DNA from: Allantophomopsis cytisporea
Lineage: Eukaryota; Ascomycota; Leotiomycetes; Phacidiales; Phacidiaceae
Length of the DNA stretch: 64,000 nt
Assembly (NCBI GenBank): GCA_024752435.1
Contig: CP103037.1
Span: 1,860,001-1,924,000, forward strand
Direction: 5' to 3'
Shown here: in pieces, positions 26,001-36,286 of the stretch
Layout of the letters: each line of letters opens with the position of its first letter
Numbering within the stretch: position 1 is the stretch's first letter
The notes under the pieces: model-generated
What the model saw: the letters and a program-made list of their open reading frames with translations, nothing else
Database searches by the model: none
What the model was told of the DNA's origin: nothing
Translations under genes and position numbers: made by a program

Positions 26001-26431
26001 TTCTATGCAAGACCCGTCTTGGCGACGAAAATCCCACGTCATAAATCCAACACAATGATCTTCAGCCTTGCGGACATCCGAATCTCACCACCCAAAACTC
26101 CTGCACAACAAGCAACACGTAACGCAACTATCATGCAGCACCAATAAAAACTCTCTAAATGTCACCTCACTCAATCAATTCCTGCAGTACACGAATTCTC
26201 ATCGGCGGCAGTTCCTGCACAGACGCGCTCCAGCCTTCATGATATGTCACAGCTGTGTTATCGGACTTCCCCAACAGAACAAATACATAATCGTAACGCG
26301 CGTCTGATGATCAGGCGTTGCTGAAGATGACGAGTTAATCGCTTCAAAAACAATTATAAGACTTCAATGATTCACGCTCAAATCAATATGAATTTCTCCA
26401 TAAGGCAGAAGAACAAACCAAACGAAGCATC
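14001..26431. other. Gene-poor interval of about 12 kb
   Basis: I read both strands for conserved motifs and for splice-linked frames and found no gene that can be supported. All open frames are short, mutually overlapping and lack family signatures. The interval contains a (CAA)n run (17368-17396) and recurrent TACGGAGTA and TACGTAGTAC-type words, but no tRNA. A 128-codon ATG frame at 25764-26147 is the best open frame and is not convincing. Base composition looks ordinary rather than strongly AT-rich, so this is not an obviously RIP-degraded transposon block. Confidence 0.55.
17368..17396. repeat. (CAA)n microsatellite
   Basis: About nine to ten uninterrupted CAA trinucleotides. Confidence 0.9.
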
Positions 26432-27212
26432 ATGATGACGATTATCAAGACCTCAATTTTGCTAGCGACAGTGTGCCGCGCTGCAGCAGATTGGAGCGGC
26501 GGTAGCGGCAGCAGCAGCGGCGACTGGGGAAATTGGGGTGGTGACGGGAATTGGGGTGGGTTTGGGAATTTCCCTTCCTGTGCAGTAAGTTCAAGAGGCT
26601 CTCTGTTGTATCAACCTCCGCGCGTAGTACTGACTCTCGCAGCGTGACTGCTACTCCTCTGCCTGGCCCGACAGCAATGGCGACTGGCAATCCATCGCAT
26701 CGTCGTGGTGTGCCACGCCCACACAGACATCTTGTGTAACTGCTTCTTGCACCGGCTCAGACTACTCCTCCGTGACGTCTGTCTCCGCATCACTCTGCAG
26801 CGCCTATAGTAGTTGTTCTGGTTCGTCAACTTGCAGCGGGCCATGGGGAATATTCACTTCGGGACCGGCTGGATGGGGCGGCCAAGGCTGGAGCGGATGG
26901 CCAACGAACACGGATAACTGGAGCCCATCTGGGTGGACGGGACCGTGGACTACGATGACCACCACGGCTACGGCTACAATCCCGGCTCAGTGGACTACTG
27001 TTTCTGGTATTAGCAGTATCGTGCAGCCGGCTGCTACTACGACTTCTATATTCCATATCACTAGTGCGAAGGATACGAGGGCTGCTTTGGTGTTGACGAC
27101 CAGCACTATTAGTGGCACTTTAATTCCAGGTGCTGCAGCTGCCGCCACAGGTGTTCCTGGTGCGATGATTGGCATCGCTGGGGTTATGGTTGGAGTTATT
27201 GCTGCATTATAA
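26432..27212 (+). CDS. Small secreted Cys-rich protein, CFEM-like, predicted GPI anchor
   Basis: Predicted cell-surface protein of 240 aa. Exon 1 is 26432-26584 (51 codons) and exon 2 is 26643-27212. The 58-nt intron is GTAAGT..TCGCAG in phase 0. The start is one of two adjacent ATGs. A signal peptide (about 1-19, ending RAAA) is followed by a Gly/Trp/Ser-rich stretch and a cysteine region with eight Cys: CARDC, a WC, a C in TSC, ASC, LC, SSC and STC. The first pair (C-x3-C) and overall layout resemble CFEM domains, but the full CFEM spacing is not matched. A Ser/Thr-rich stalk follows. The C-terminus (GAAAAATGVPGAMIGIAG then VMVGVIAAL) is a typical GPI-attachment hydrophobic tail. CFEM proteins bind haem or act at the wall; no function is assigned here. 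Confidence 0.75.
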
Positions 27213-28365
27213 AGGGTAGAAGGAAAGGGGAATCGGAAGCTGGAAGGGGAATCGGCAATGGGTTTCTGGAACGGTTGCATGGTAAATGGGAATGGTTGAA
27301 TGATGAATTTATGAATTAAGGCCTCGGAATACAATCACTATGGTTCGATGTATTTACAATGAGACGCTGGTATGCACATTGCTACCTCGCATGATGTATT
27401 TTCCGGTAGTGACGTGAGAGTGTGATATACTACAATCTGGCAATTTTCCTTGGACATTACTGAATTTATGCTTGCAGGATAGTGACTTGTCTGTCGCATC
27501 TATTTCCTCTCCTCCTGGTTTCTTTTATCTTGTTTTCAAGAGGCTTGCTTCTCTTCCTCTCCCTCGTGTCCAATTGCACGATACAAATCCAAGAACTCCA
27601 TTCTCTTGCGGTCATTCATTCATTCGATAAGGAGTTTCAGATTAGTCTAAGTTGTCGATCCTAATTCGTAATGAAGTTACTTAGCTTTCCGTTCTTTGTC
27701 TGTTGTCAAACTTTACTGTTCACTGCTGTGTGAAGGTATATCCTTTTTCTACCTCGAAATACATAGCGTTGATCAAAGCTATATCATACTAAGGAGCAGA
27801 GAACGGATCGCTGATCATTAAAATATTGAAAGGATAGAACACGCGGATCACGTCGTAGCCATGGGCTTGTATCCGACTACACACCAGATGCATATATGCT
27901 GATGATATGTAGTTGGTGCAGTGGATTTTAATGCTCATTCTAATATAAAATTTTAGGATACTTCTCATCCACCCTTCGAAGGGCTGCAAAGCATTTTGGG
28001 GAAGAGTAAGACAGTTGAGAAGCTTGTGTCCTTGATCTGGCTTGGCCAGGTTTCTTTTTGTACGGATATCTTGTCCTTGACATTATGGACCAAATATTGA
28101 CTTATTTGTCAGCCCTTGTCGTTCTATGAGTTGTATTCGAAAAGCCTCTTGCTATTCAGAACACTTTCCGTATGTTGGGAATCACTTAGCAGCAGCTCAG
28201 TGAGGTAATTCTCTACCATATCTTCCCATCCACATATCTGACTTCTTTCTCGCTCATTCTCGCTGTTGTCTTCATTGTTTCCAACATGCCAACCCCGCTT
28301 CCTCGACTGACTCCAGGTCTGTAATCCTTATGCACGAGTGCCATTGGTTCGTGTTGTTAATTGCA
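27213..28365. other. Intergenic region
   Basis: This 1.15-kb stretch between the surface-protein gene and the WBP11-like gene is moderately AT-rich. I see no gene. Confidence 0.5.
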
Positions 28366-29396
28366 TTAGAAATGTGTTGGTATGTTATCCTCATCGTCAA
28401 CCTCTTCCATATGTACTGTCCTCGATTGACCTTGTTGTTCGTCCGCATCTTCCGCCTCATCATTTGATAGCATTGTGGAAGCCTTACTCATATAGCCCTC
28501 CCTTTCCAAGCGATCTGCCTCCTCGGGCTCCACCAATCCCCCACTTCCCTTCATCTTCTCCAATTTAACTCTGACGGCTGCCGGTACAAAAGCACTGACT
28601 GCTTCCTTTCTCAGATCTCTTATGACCGGTTTGGCCTCGTATACAGTTTGCACAGGTACCACGGGAGCTGGTGAAGCACTCGTTCCATCTCTTCCAGGAA
28701 ATTGTCTGCCAGTGTCTCCCAGCGGTGTGTTATTCGCATTCGTGCCCCTTAGTCCATCATCTGCGTGCTCCCGTGCATACTTCTCTCTGCGTGCCTGGTA
28801 CCATTTATCCAGAACGTCCTTTGGTATAGGTGGGGGCGTATCTCTCGGCATGGGAATAGATTTAACGTCATCGGGCACATCGCTTTCGTCGCTATCCTCA
28901 TCTCTTCTCCGCTTCCCCAATACACCACCACCTCTGCCTCCCCGTCCTTCTCTATCTCCTCTGTCGTTACCTCTGGAATGGAATTTCGGTGCGCTATCCC
29001 CAAGTGCCTCTCGAGCCTTCTTTACAGCTTTGATGTCCCTTTCCAACTCCTCTAACATCCGTTGTTCATGGCTAGTAAGCTTTCCACCGCCTGTCTCCAG
29101 CGCTTTCAGGTCGTCATATTGCTTTTGTAATCTATCTGGGTTTCGTCGTGCAAGCTTTTCGTTTCGTCGTGCTGCGGCTTCTGCTTTGCCTATTGGGAAA
29201 GTATCAGCGCTGATTCATAAGGCTCATGATTCTCCTTTGTCTTGTTGTAGCATTTTATTTCTGCAGAATATACACCATTATCTGCAGTAAAGGCTCCTTA
29301 TATACTTCCCCGGAGTAACATACCTTTCTTCACTGCCTTGACTTTCTCAGCCTTCCTTTGCGCCTGAGCTGGATTAACGGACTTTTCTTTTGGCAT
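28366..29396 (-). CDS. WBP11/Saf1-family pre-mRNA splicing protein
   Basis: Nuclear protein of the WBP11/ELF5/Saf1 family, whose members associate with spliceosomes and PP1 or WW-domain partners. Exon 1 is 29324-29396 (ATG 29394-29396), exon 2 is 28366-29189, and the 134-nt intron is GTATGT..AATAG in phase 1, giving 298 aa. The N-terminal domain is diagnostic: MPKEKSVNPAQAQRKAEK then VKAVKKGKAEAAARRNEKLA, then RRNPDRLQKQYDDLKALE (residues about 1-75). It is followed by a Gly/Arg-rich stretch (GRGGRGGGVLGKRRRDE), a proline motif PRDTPPPIPKD that fits a WW ligand, and a C-terminal acidic tail EEVDDEDNIPTHF. There is no signal peptide. The length suits the compact fungal form; animal WBP11 is longer. 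Confidence 0.88.
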
Positions 29397-30366
29397 TCTG
29401 GTGTTTGAGAATGTAAAATAAGCGTTGTGCTATTCGTAGGTATTTGATATGTCGAAAGCGTGTATGGATTTGGTGAGAGGGTGTTCTTATAAAGTTGTAA
29501 TGTGAGGTTCTGACGTGAACAAACAAATTGAAGATGCGATAAGTGAGGCTGCGAACCGCGAGGATACCCGGTGAGTATCAAAATATCTAGGCTCAAAATT
29601 GCAATTACACCCATCATTATGAATTTCGGGAGTGCAGGCTTAACAACTACACAGCGCCACATACTCTCTGTATGATTTAGCTCTTTGATTGAAATTGAAC
29701 AGCCCTTGACTCGTATGTCAGATCCTCAAAGCCACCTTTTTCCTGGTTATTTGCTTTATCGTTATAGTTCTGCCGTCTCGGTTGGCGAATATGAGCTTCG
29801 ATAATGAACTACGAGTATCAATTACATGCATGCCTGGATGTGCTATGGTAGCCCTCACTGATATAATAACCTTGGTTCAATGGTTGTAAGAACTCCATAT
29901 TTATTGAAATCCATGTGCTGCTGATTGACTATACAGTTCTTCTAGGCTGTAGAGTTAAACAAGTCATCCACTTATTCAAATAGCTGATACTGTGCGTATC
30001 TGTATTTTCAGATGATTCAGACATCTGCAAACAAATTCGTGATAAGATAACACTGTATTTTCAGTATGACAAACCACTGCCAATAATCAACTGACTATCC
30101 AGGAACTATTCAAGTTCTTTTTCTCCAGAAACCGTCGCAATAAAAGTGTATGCTCTACTCAGGGATAATCCAAAGCGTGTTGAAAAACAGGCACTTTCCT
30201 CAACGCATGCATGACTGTCAAAAAATTTATGAAGTTCAAGCACTTCAATGCATTTTCACTAGTATATCTTTGTACAAGTATTGTGCAGGTAAAGCTCGTC
30301 GTGCATGAGACAGGTATAAGAAGAAGAAAAAAGGCAAAAAAGCAAAAAAAGAGAAGAAAAAAAGAA
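29397..30366. other. Intergenic region
   Basis: About 0.97 kb, AT-rich. It holds the WBP11-like promoter and the downstream flank of the tRNA. The A-run at 30357-30363 is the tRNA terminator on the minus strand. No other gene is seen. Confidence 0.5.
30357..30363 (-). terminator. Pol III T-run terminator
   Basis: Seven consecutive T on the minus strand begin 4 nt after the discriminator base of the tRNA, as expected for RNA polymerase III termination. Confidence 0.8.
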
Positions 30367-30448
30367 TGATCGATGCAGGGCTCGAACCTGCGACCTTTTC
30401 CGGTCCTTAATTGTAAAGGAAACGTGATAACCACTACACTAATCGACC
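30367..30448 (-). tRNA. tRNA-Val (anticodon UAC) with a 9-nt intron
   Basis: The transcript folds as a cloverleaf. The acceptor GGTCGAT pairs with ATCGATC (one G-U), with discriminator A. The D arm is GTGT..TCAC with loop AGTGGTTA. The anticodon stem TTTCC/GGAAA has loop TTTACAC once a 9-nt insert (ATTAAGGAC) after position 37 is removed. The variable loop is AGGTC and the T arm is GCAGG-TTCGAGC-CCTGC. The loop reads U33-UAC, giving Val(UAC). Intron position 37/38 is canonical for nuclear tRNA introns. Internal A and B boxes (B: GGTTCGAGC) and the downstream T7 are present. Total length is 82 nt: 73 mature positions plus the intron. Confidence 0.93.
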
Positions 30449-30899
30449 TTTGATTGTTGAATGGACGTGCTTATTATGAAACCCATAGCTCGAAAAATAA
30501 CTTGATTATGCCTCTAGATCGACTATAAGAGGTGTTGCACATCTGGCTGATAGGTCGCTATACCTTTGATAGGAGTCTTCTGCATGCGGCCGATATAATG
30601 TCATAAACAATAGTTCTTTAATTCTGTTGTCGTTCTATAGAGACAACCGATCTAGTTATTATATTATGATTGCTATACAGCTCAAATTTATGCATTCTCA
30701 AAATATCCTGTGTATTATTTTATGTTCAAACGACATATGCTTGGATGCTGATTGAAAGCAAAACACGTCATCACCCTAGCATACGAGTATTACCAGAGCC
30801 TGGTATTGGCCATATATCTTCACATAACAGGAGGTGCGGCAATATCGAGTTTAGAAAAAGGAAAAAGTAGTCAATAAAATTATATTGGATCAACAGTCC
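30449..30899. other. Intergenic region
   Basis: AT-rich 451-bp stretch upstream of the tRNA and downstream of the polymerase kappa gene. Nothing further is recognised. Confidence 0.5.
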
Positions 30900-32801
30900 C
30901 TAGCCAAAGAACAGCCGTCTCTGCTTTGGGTCCCCAGCAATAGTTTCCCGCTTTTCAACCTTTGTCTTCTTCCTCTCAACGCTACCCTCTCTGCCTGAGC
31001 TCTCCTGTACCGCTTCTTTAATAGTACTCCTCGAAAGGCATAAGTCGATGTGCTCATTAAACTCTTTCTCTGCAGGGGCCTGAGGTCTCATGCATATAGG
31101 ACAATCCCACCACTCCTCCTCTTTCGGCACCTCCTTTATCGGATTAGGAACGACTTCCTTTCCATGTCTCCGATACCCACCACCTTCGTCATTTCCCTCC
31201 AGCTCTTGGCTCAAATGCTCAATTTCATCCAATTCATCCTGATGCTCCTCACGAGCAGCAGCTTCGAATTCCTCTTCAGGCCAGACCTCCCATTCCGCGT
31301 TCTCATCCAATGCAGAAGCTTTGCGCTTTCTCGAGGATTCGTTGTCGGACGCCGATGGCGAATCTTCCGTGTTTGCGCGTTTCTTAAAGCCGAAGAAAGA
31401 CAGAGCATCGGGCTTTTTCATGCTAACAAGATGTGTACAGCGTAGCCCCATCAGCCTCAACCTCAGTCCGGGGAAGTCCTGCTCTAGCTTTGACAGCATC
31501 GGTAAGGAGTACCTGTAAAGATCGGCAGCGGCAAACACGGCCTTGGGCGGAATGAGTTGCCGAGTGAAGACCTCGTATGTATGCAACTTGACTTTCAGCA
31601 CGAGAGTTCGGCCTTTGAACTGCGTTCGTTTCATGTCCTTCTCTAACTCTTCAGCTGTCCAGCGAAGCTTCTCTCGAAGTTCAGCATGTCCACTCAGATC
31701 GCCAAATGTGCTCTCTGTCCCCACACTCTTCCGTTCGTATTCTTCCACTGGCTGAACTTTTGTTCTTCCCAGACCCAAGTAGCATTGTACGAGAAAGTGA
31801 AATGCCTTCTCACCAAAAAGTTTGGACAAATACTGACGGTAGGCGTAAATATCGCCACAGGTTTTCACCCCTATAGCGTCTAATTCTCTTTCGAATACCC
31901 TTCCAATTCCGTTGACTTTCCTTGTCGGTAGTTCACGCATGAATGCCATAATCGTGTTTCTCTCACTTGCTAACAAGAATTGTCCGTTTGGCTTATTCTG
32001 GTTGGAGCAAATCTTGGCTAGCTTTGCATTCGCAGCAATACCCGCAGAAACGGTGATCTTCGTCTTCTGTTGCACTTCCCGACGCAATTGAGCCACAGCA
32101 TCAACGGCAGATATGTTATTCTTGTCACAGTATTCGGTGATATTCAAATAGGCCTCATCGATACTCGCACTCTCGAATCTCGGATCATAATCGACCAAAA
32201 TTTCTCGTACTTCTTGCGCCTTTGCAGTGTACTTTTCGAAGTTGAGAGGGACTTGTATGAGCTGTGGACAGAGTTTCTTAGCCACGAAGCCGGCCATGCC
32301 ACTCCGACATCCAAATTTCCTCGCATGGTAGTTACATGTTGTAAGTACGCCCTTTCCAACAGAAAATGGTAGATCCTTCAGCTCCGGACGATCCAGTTCC
32401 TCCACAGCTGCATAAAAGGCATCGCAATCGATATGAACCACAGTCTGCGACAGATCTCTTGTGAGTTCCAACTGAGCAATATAGTCATCCGCTTTTCGCA
32501 AATCATGTCCGAGATCGAGTTTCTCAAGTTGTCTTTTCTTCGTCAAAATGCGATCGATTTTCTGCGTAAGAGTCTTGTCTTTGTTTTCTTCGTTGTTGAA
32601 ATATTTGGAGCCTTTTGAGGCATTGTAAATAACTTCCGAGACCTGAAGATCGCAGCGTTAGTAGATGTTCATGCTACGTTAGAATCTAGAAAATCATCCC
32701 TTCTGCTGATCAACTGTATCTTGTCCAGCCTTCGTCAAAGAAGGTCCAAGTAGATGGTACTTCAGCGTATCATGTTCGTCAACCTCGGGCGGGGTGGCCA
32801 T
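30900..32801 (-). CDS. DNA polymerase kappa (Y-family, DinB type)
   Basis: Nuclear translesion DNA polymerase. Exon 1 is 32700-32801 (34 codons, ATG 32799-32801) and exon 2 is 30900-32642, giving 614 aa. The polk-type N-clasp is present (SEVIYNASKGSKYF..), followed by the palm motifs TVVHIDCDAFYAAVEE (metal ligands D106/D108 with this numbering) and SASIDEAYLN (D196, E197). Next come the thumb and finger motifs (RKVNGIGRVFERELDAIG) and the little finger domain. A C-terminal UBZ-type zinc finger is seen (C-x2-C..H-x3-C in DCPICMRP..NEHIDLC, residues about 548-573). The terminal KQRRLFFG resembles a PCNA-interacting peptide. The intron between exon 1 and exon 2 has a perfect TACTAAC branch site and a CAG acceptor. 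However, the expected donor after codon 34 reads GGATGA rather than GT. A GTTGAT donor 15 nt upstream would also keep the frame. Confidence 0.93.
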
Positions 32802-33554
32802 CTCGAACAGTGGCGGGCGACTTCTCTAAAGCCCACATGTAGAACAGCCATTAGATCCTGGAAGGCGCGTCAATTTCCACTGATGATATGCAGAAGATTC
32901 ATGTTACGCGGATTTCGGCATCGTTTTTACTATTAACTTTTTCCTCCTAGAGATATGGTACGGGAAAGATTAGTGTTCGTGTTTCTGCCTGCAAGATGAC
33001 GCGAAGAAGCGCAAGGCTGACCATAAGGCTAGATATTATCCTATCATAAAAGCTTAAATAAGATACGGAGCGTTTTCCTACGTATCAGAAATCTGACAGA
33101 TATGTTATGAATAATTTAATATTTAGATGTTCAAGAGGAATCGTGGTTACCGGTGTTGGTGTCAAGCCGAACTAAATAAAACACAATGTTTCTACTGATC
33201 ACATTTGCTTTATTTAATGTCATATATAACCTTAAAACACTTAATCATTACCTGCTTAGTTGCTAGGCTATCGAAAGCGCAGTTTAAGATCGTCAAGGCT
33301 GGCAACAGTGAGCCGTTACTAAGCTTGAGCCACTACTCTTTGAAAGGCTTTTTTTGATATCGTTACTTAGCCTTAGATTGAATGAAAAAAGGGAGACAGC
33401 ATATTATAATGACCCACAACTATTGAGTCCTCAGATCCTAATAATTTGACCCTTGTAAGCAATACGCCAGCTGCGCTAAGGTAGATAGCGACAAAAAAAC
33501 AACATCCGGTCTATTCATTTTCTCCATGCATCTATATTGCGACCAATCTAAGAA
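32802..33554. other. AT-rich intergenic region
   Basis: This 753-bp stretch upstream of the polymerase gene is rich in TA steps. I see no gene and no clear repeat structure. Confidence 0.5.
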
Positions 33555-35931
33555 CTATTCAATCCTTTTGGCGGCAGAAACATCCGGGATACTTGTACCT
33601 TCTACAATCTTCGAGTCCACAATCTCATAGACTGGGACTTCAGCAAGTATTGAGGTGGTATTATGCAATGTCGGAAGTCTCTTTCCAATCCAGACTCTCA
33701 ATTGCAATGCTCTTTTGCTCTGGCACCGCCAGACTCTTGACATTTTGTAGGACGTCGGCATGAGCTATCAAAACAGGATATTCGGCATCCGCCTTACCAC
33801 GATGTCCAACAGAAGGAACATATCTGTGCACAAAAATTCCATGATCAGGCTCTCCGCCGATCGTACCACCTTCTGACGGGGTGTTCTCAGAAGTAAGATT
33901 GTCGAGCTTCATCTCAGCAAATTGAGCCCCATGCCACGATGCTTGCATGTGGTAAGAGGTGTTGGTACGTTGGATGTCAATTTGACAATAGACATTTGGC
34001 GTTCCGAGTTCGTCTCTTCCAGTAATGATGGAATCTGCCAAGCTTTCAAACAAGACAGGCATATAAGTGCCTACAACTAATGAGTCATCTTTCTTAGTAT
34101 ATTCAACACCATGAATATAGAGCCCAAAATGGTTGTAGCCGCCACTACTAAGCCAAGCTACATTTTCAAGTGTAGTTGCCGAGAATGAAGCGTATGCAAC
34201 AGTACCAGGAGACATGAACTTGTAGCTCTCGTTGGGAAAAGATCCTGAAGGAAAGTTCTCGAAGTCTTGAATTTGACGGAAGCAGTAGTGAAAGTTTGAG
34301 CTAGTGATAGCTGCAACTCTCTATACACATCTTGTCTTGGGCTAGGGGCTAGACCGAAGTTTACCGGAGATCGATCTCCAACATAGACGAGGGGTTTTTG
34401 CTTGTTGGAACTTCCAGTAACGATTGGTTGAGTTGTCATACTCATCCCAGCCAAAGTTATAGAATTGAAATTCCATCATATCTGCATGTTCCTCTTCCTC
34501 GACAAAGTCTTTACCAAACTGGCGGGAATATTCCTGGATTCTATGAGCACGTTCAATACGAATTTCCTTATAAAGTTTAAGACGCTCAGGGACTTCATCA
34601 ACGGTTGTTCCTAATGGCAAAGCAACTGCAAGACACACTGCGTCCTCAATTGCTATACCTCCGACTTGCCCTTGATCTTCTTTTTGTTAGTAGAGTTATC
34701 GAATATCTTGGCAAACTCTACTTACGAGGTTGGAACGGATGCGCTGCATCACCAAGAAGAGCCAGACGAACCCTCGTCCAAGTTGGAAGAGGATCCATAT
34801 CAAGAAGTTTCCGCACATTCAAGGTTTTCTCATCAGCTTTGCCAAGCAACGCAAGTACATTCGTATCGAAGTTCTCGTACACCTTGAGAAGCTTGTCTAA
34901 ACTTCCCTGCTTGCTCCATTCTGATATAGTTAGCTAGATACTTAGGATATAGAAAGAATGGCGTATTAAATACCATCTCCAGAAGCCTGTGATTCGTTTT
35001 CAGGGTGGATACAAACAAAATTGAGAAGCTCGTTATCATTGCAGGGGTACACGACAATTCTGCGGTCGGTGCCATACCACACAGAAAATTCACACTCCTT
35101 TTTGACAAGGTCGGATGTCAAAGGGTCTGCTTCTACATATTTCCTAGAAAGTAGGAATCGAAATGCTGCTTTTCCGGATGAGAATAACGGGCTCTGAAAT
35201 CCAGCAGCATAGGCTCGAGTTCTTGACTGCAAAAGTCTGATTAGATGCCAGTAACCATTAAGTTATAGGGTTTTAACCTACATATATACCATCGGCGCCA
35301 ATTACAACATCTGCTGTTATTATGGTAGAGTCTGCCAAATCTAGAGTGGCAGAATGAGGATCGACGTGCAAAACCTTGCTCGAAAGCTGTAACACAGCTG
35401 GCTTTCCTTTGCCCTCTTCAGATGTGGCTGCCTCCTTCAATGCATTGTGGAGCCCTACTCTATGGCATAGTTGCCACGGGTGTTGCCACAGTTTGTTCCA
35501 TTCTGTGATGTCCATGCTGCGCTTCGGTTCATTCTTCACATTGTATTCGGCGAAATGGTTCATACTAACTGCACCAAAGCTTTCTGGAAAGATTCCATAT
35601 CTTCGGAGTAGCCCATTTGAATTTGGGGCAAGGTGAATGGCTGCACCAGTTTCTTCGGCAAACTGAGATGCTTCATAGATCTGTCTCAGTGAGCTTTTTG
35701 AACTACAAAATTATGTATAAACAAATATGGATCGTTGAAACTTACTGATACATCATGACCTTGACGACGAAAGCCAATCGCAGCACTTAAACCACCAATT
35801 CCAGCGCCAACAATGGCAATATTGAGAGGCTTCAAAGGGTTTGGTGCCTGGGGATAACTGTTCATAGCAAGTGTTGGTTGCCACTTGATGTTGTTTGTGC
35901 TACTGGCACTGTTCGTGTCGCTTGGAGACAT
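33555..35931 (-). pseudogene. FAD-dependent monooxygenase fused to an acetoacetate decarboxylase-like domain, frameshifted
   Basis: The 5' part is a well-formed FAD monooxygenase with exons 35746-35931, 35282-35680, 34974-35226, 34726-34920 and from 34679 on, all with usable splice sites. It has the Rossmann motif IAIVGAGIGGLSAAIGFRR, the VVIGADGIYSRTR (DG) motif, and LALLGDAAHPFQP (GD motif) with GIAIEDA. The frame then breaks. Near the A5/C4 run (34391-34399), homology continues one frame over (PLVYVGDRSPVNFGLAPSPR, then VKFKTSRTFLQDLFP). It returns to the first frame near 34231-34241 (NESYKFMSPGTVAYASFS, GYNHFGLYIHGVEYTKKD). It shifts again near 33679-33686 to reach the end (LPTLHNTTSILAEVPVYEIV, stop 33555-33557). 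The second half is typical of acetoacetate decarboxylase-like domains. As written, translation stops at TAG 34342-34344. A 54-nt GTAAAC..GCAG segment could be spliced out to bypass two stops, but would not restore the conserved residues. Confidence 0.8.
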
Positions 35932-36183
35932 CTTAAGTAATGGAGAATGAGACTTGAAATGATTGGGCTGAGTACTTCTCTATTTGAGTTCAGAACGTTT
36001 TTTGTTTGAGTCCGCCGCCTTTCTATTTAATTTGACCACTTCTTCATGTGAGTTCATTGGTAGCACTCACCAAATAGGCATAGTCGATTACAGAACATTT
36101 TTCATTTCGACAGCTGTGCCTCATACCCTCAACCTCTTGTTGTGCATATGGTATAGAATTTCACCTTAGCCTCGGTTTCCGAT

Positions 36184-36286
36184 ATGTGGGGGTGGATTCT
36201 GATGTAGGATGACAGCGTTAATCCTCTCCCTATGATTAACTAATATCATCTGAAAACATATAGATACCTTGGATATTGGCTGGTCA
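36184..36286. repeat. Diverged 103-bp direct repeat, copy A
   Basis: It starts ATGTGGGGGTGGATTCTGAT and matches copy B at 37347-37449 end to end without large gaps. Many of the differences are G/A or C/T. It lies about 250 bp upstream of the FAD monooxygenase start codon. Confidence 0.8.

Noticed and set aside
25764..26147. A 128-codon basic frame (MEDKTQKLSTISRTSRG..) upstream of the GPI-type protein
   Set aside because: It has no recognised motif, signal peptide or splice support. It is the best open frame in the gene-poor interval but too weak to call.
34158..34454. A separate acetoacetate decarboxylase gene starting inside the FAD monooxygenase exon
   Set aside because: Its N-terminal codons overlap the end of the monooxygenase domain in another frame. 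A frameshifted fusion explains the sequence better than overlapping genes.
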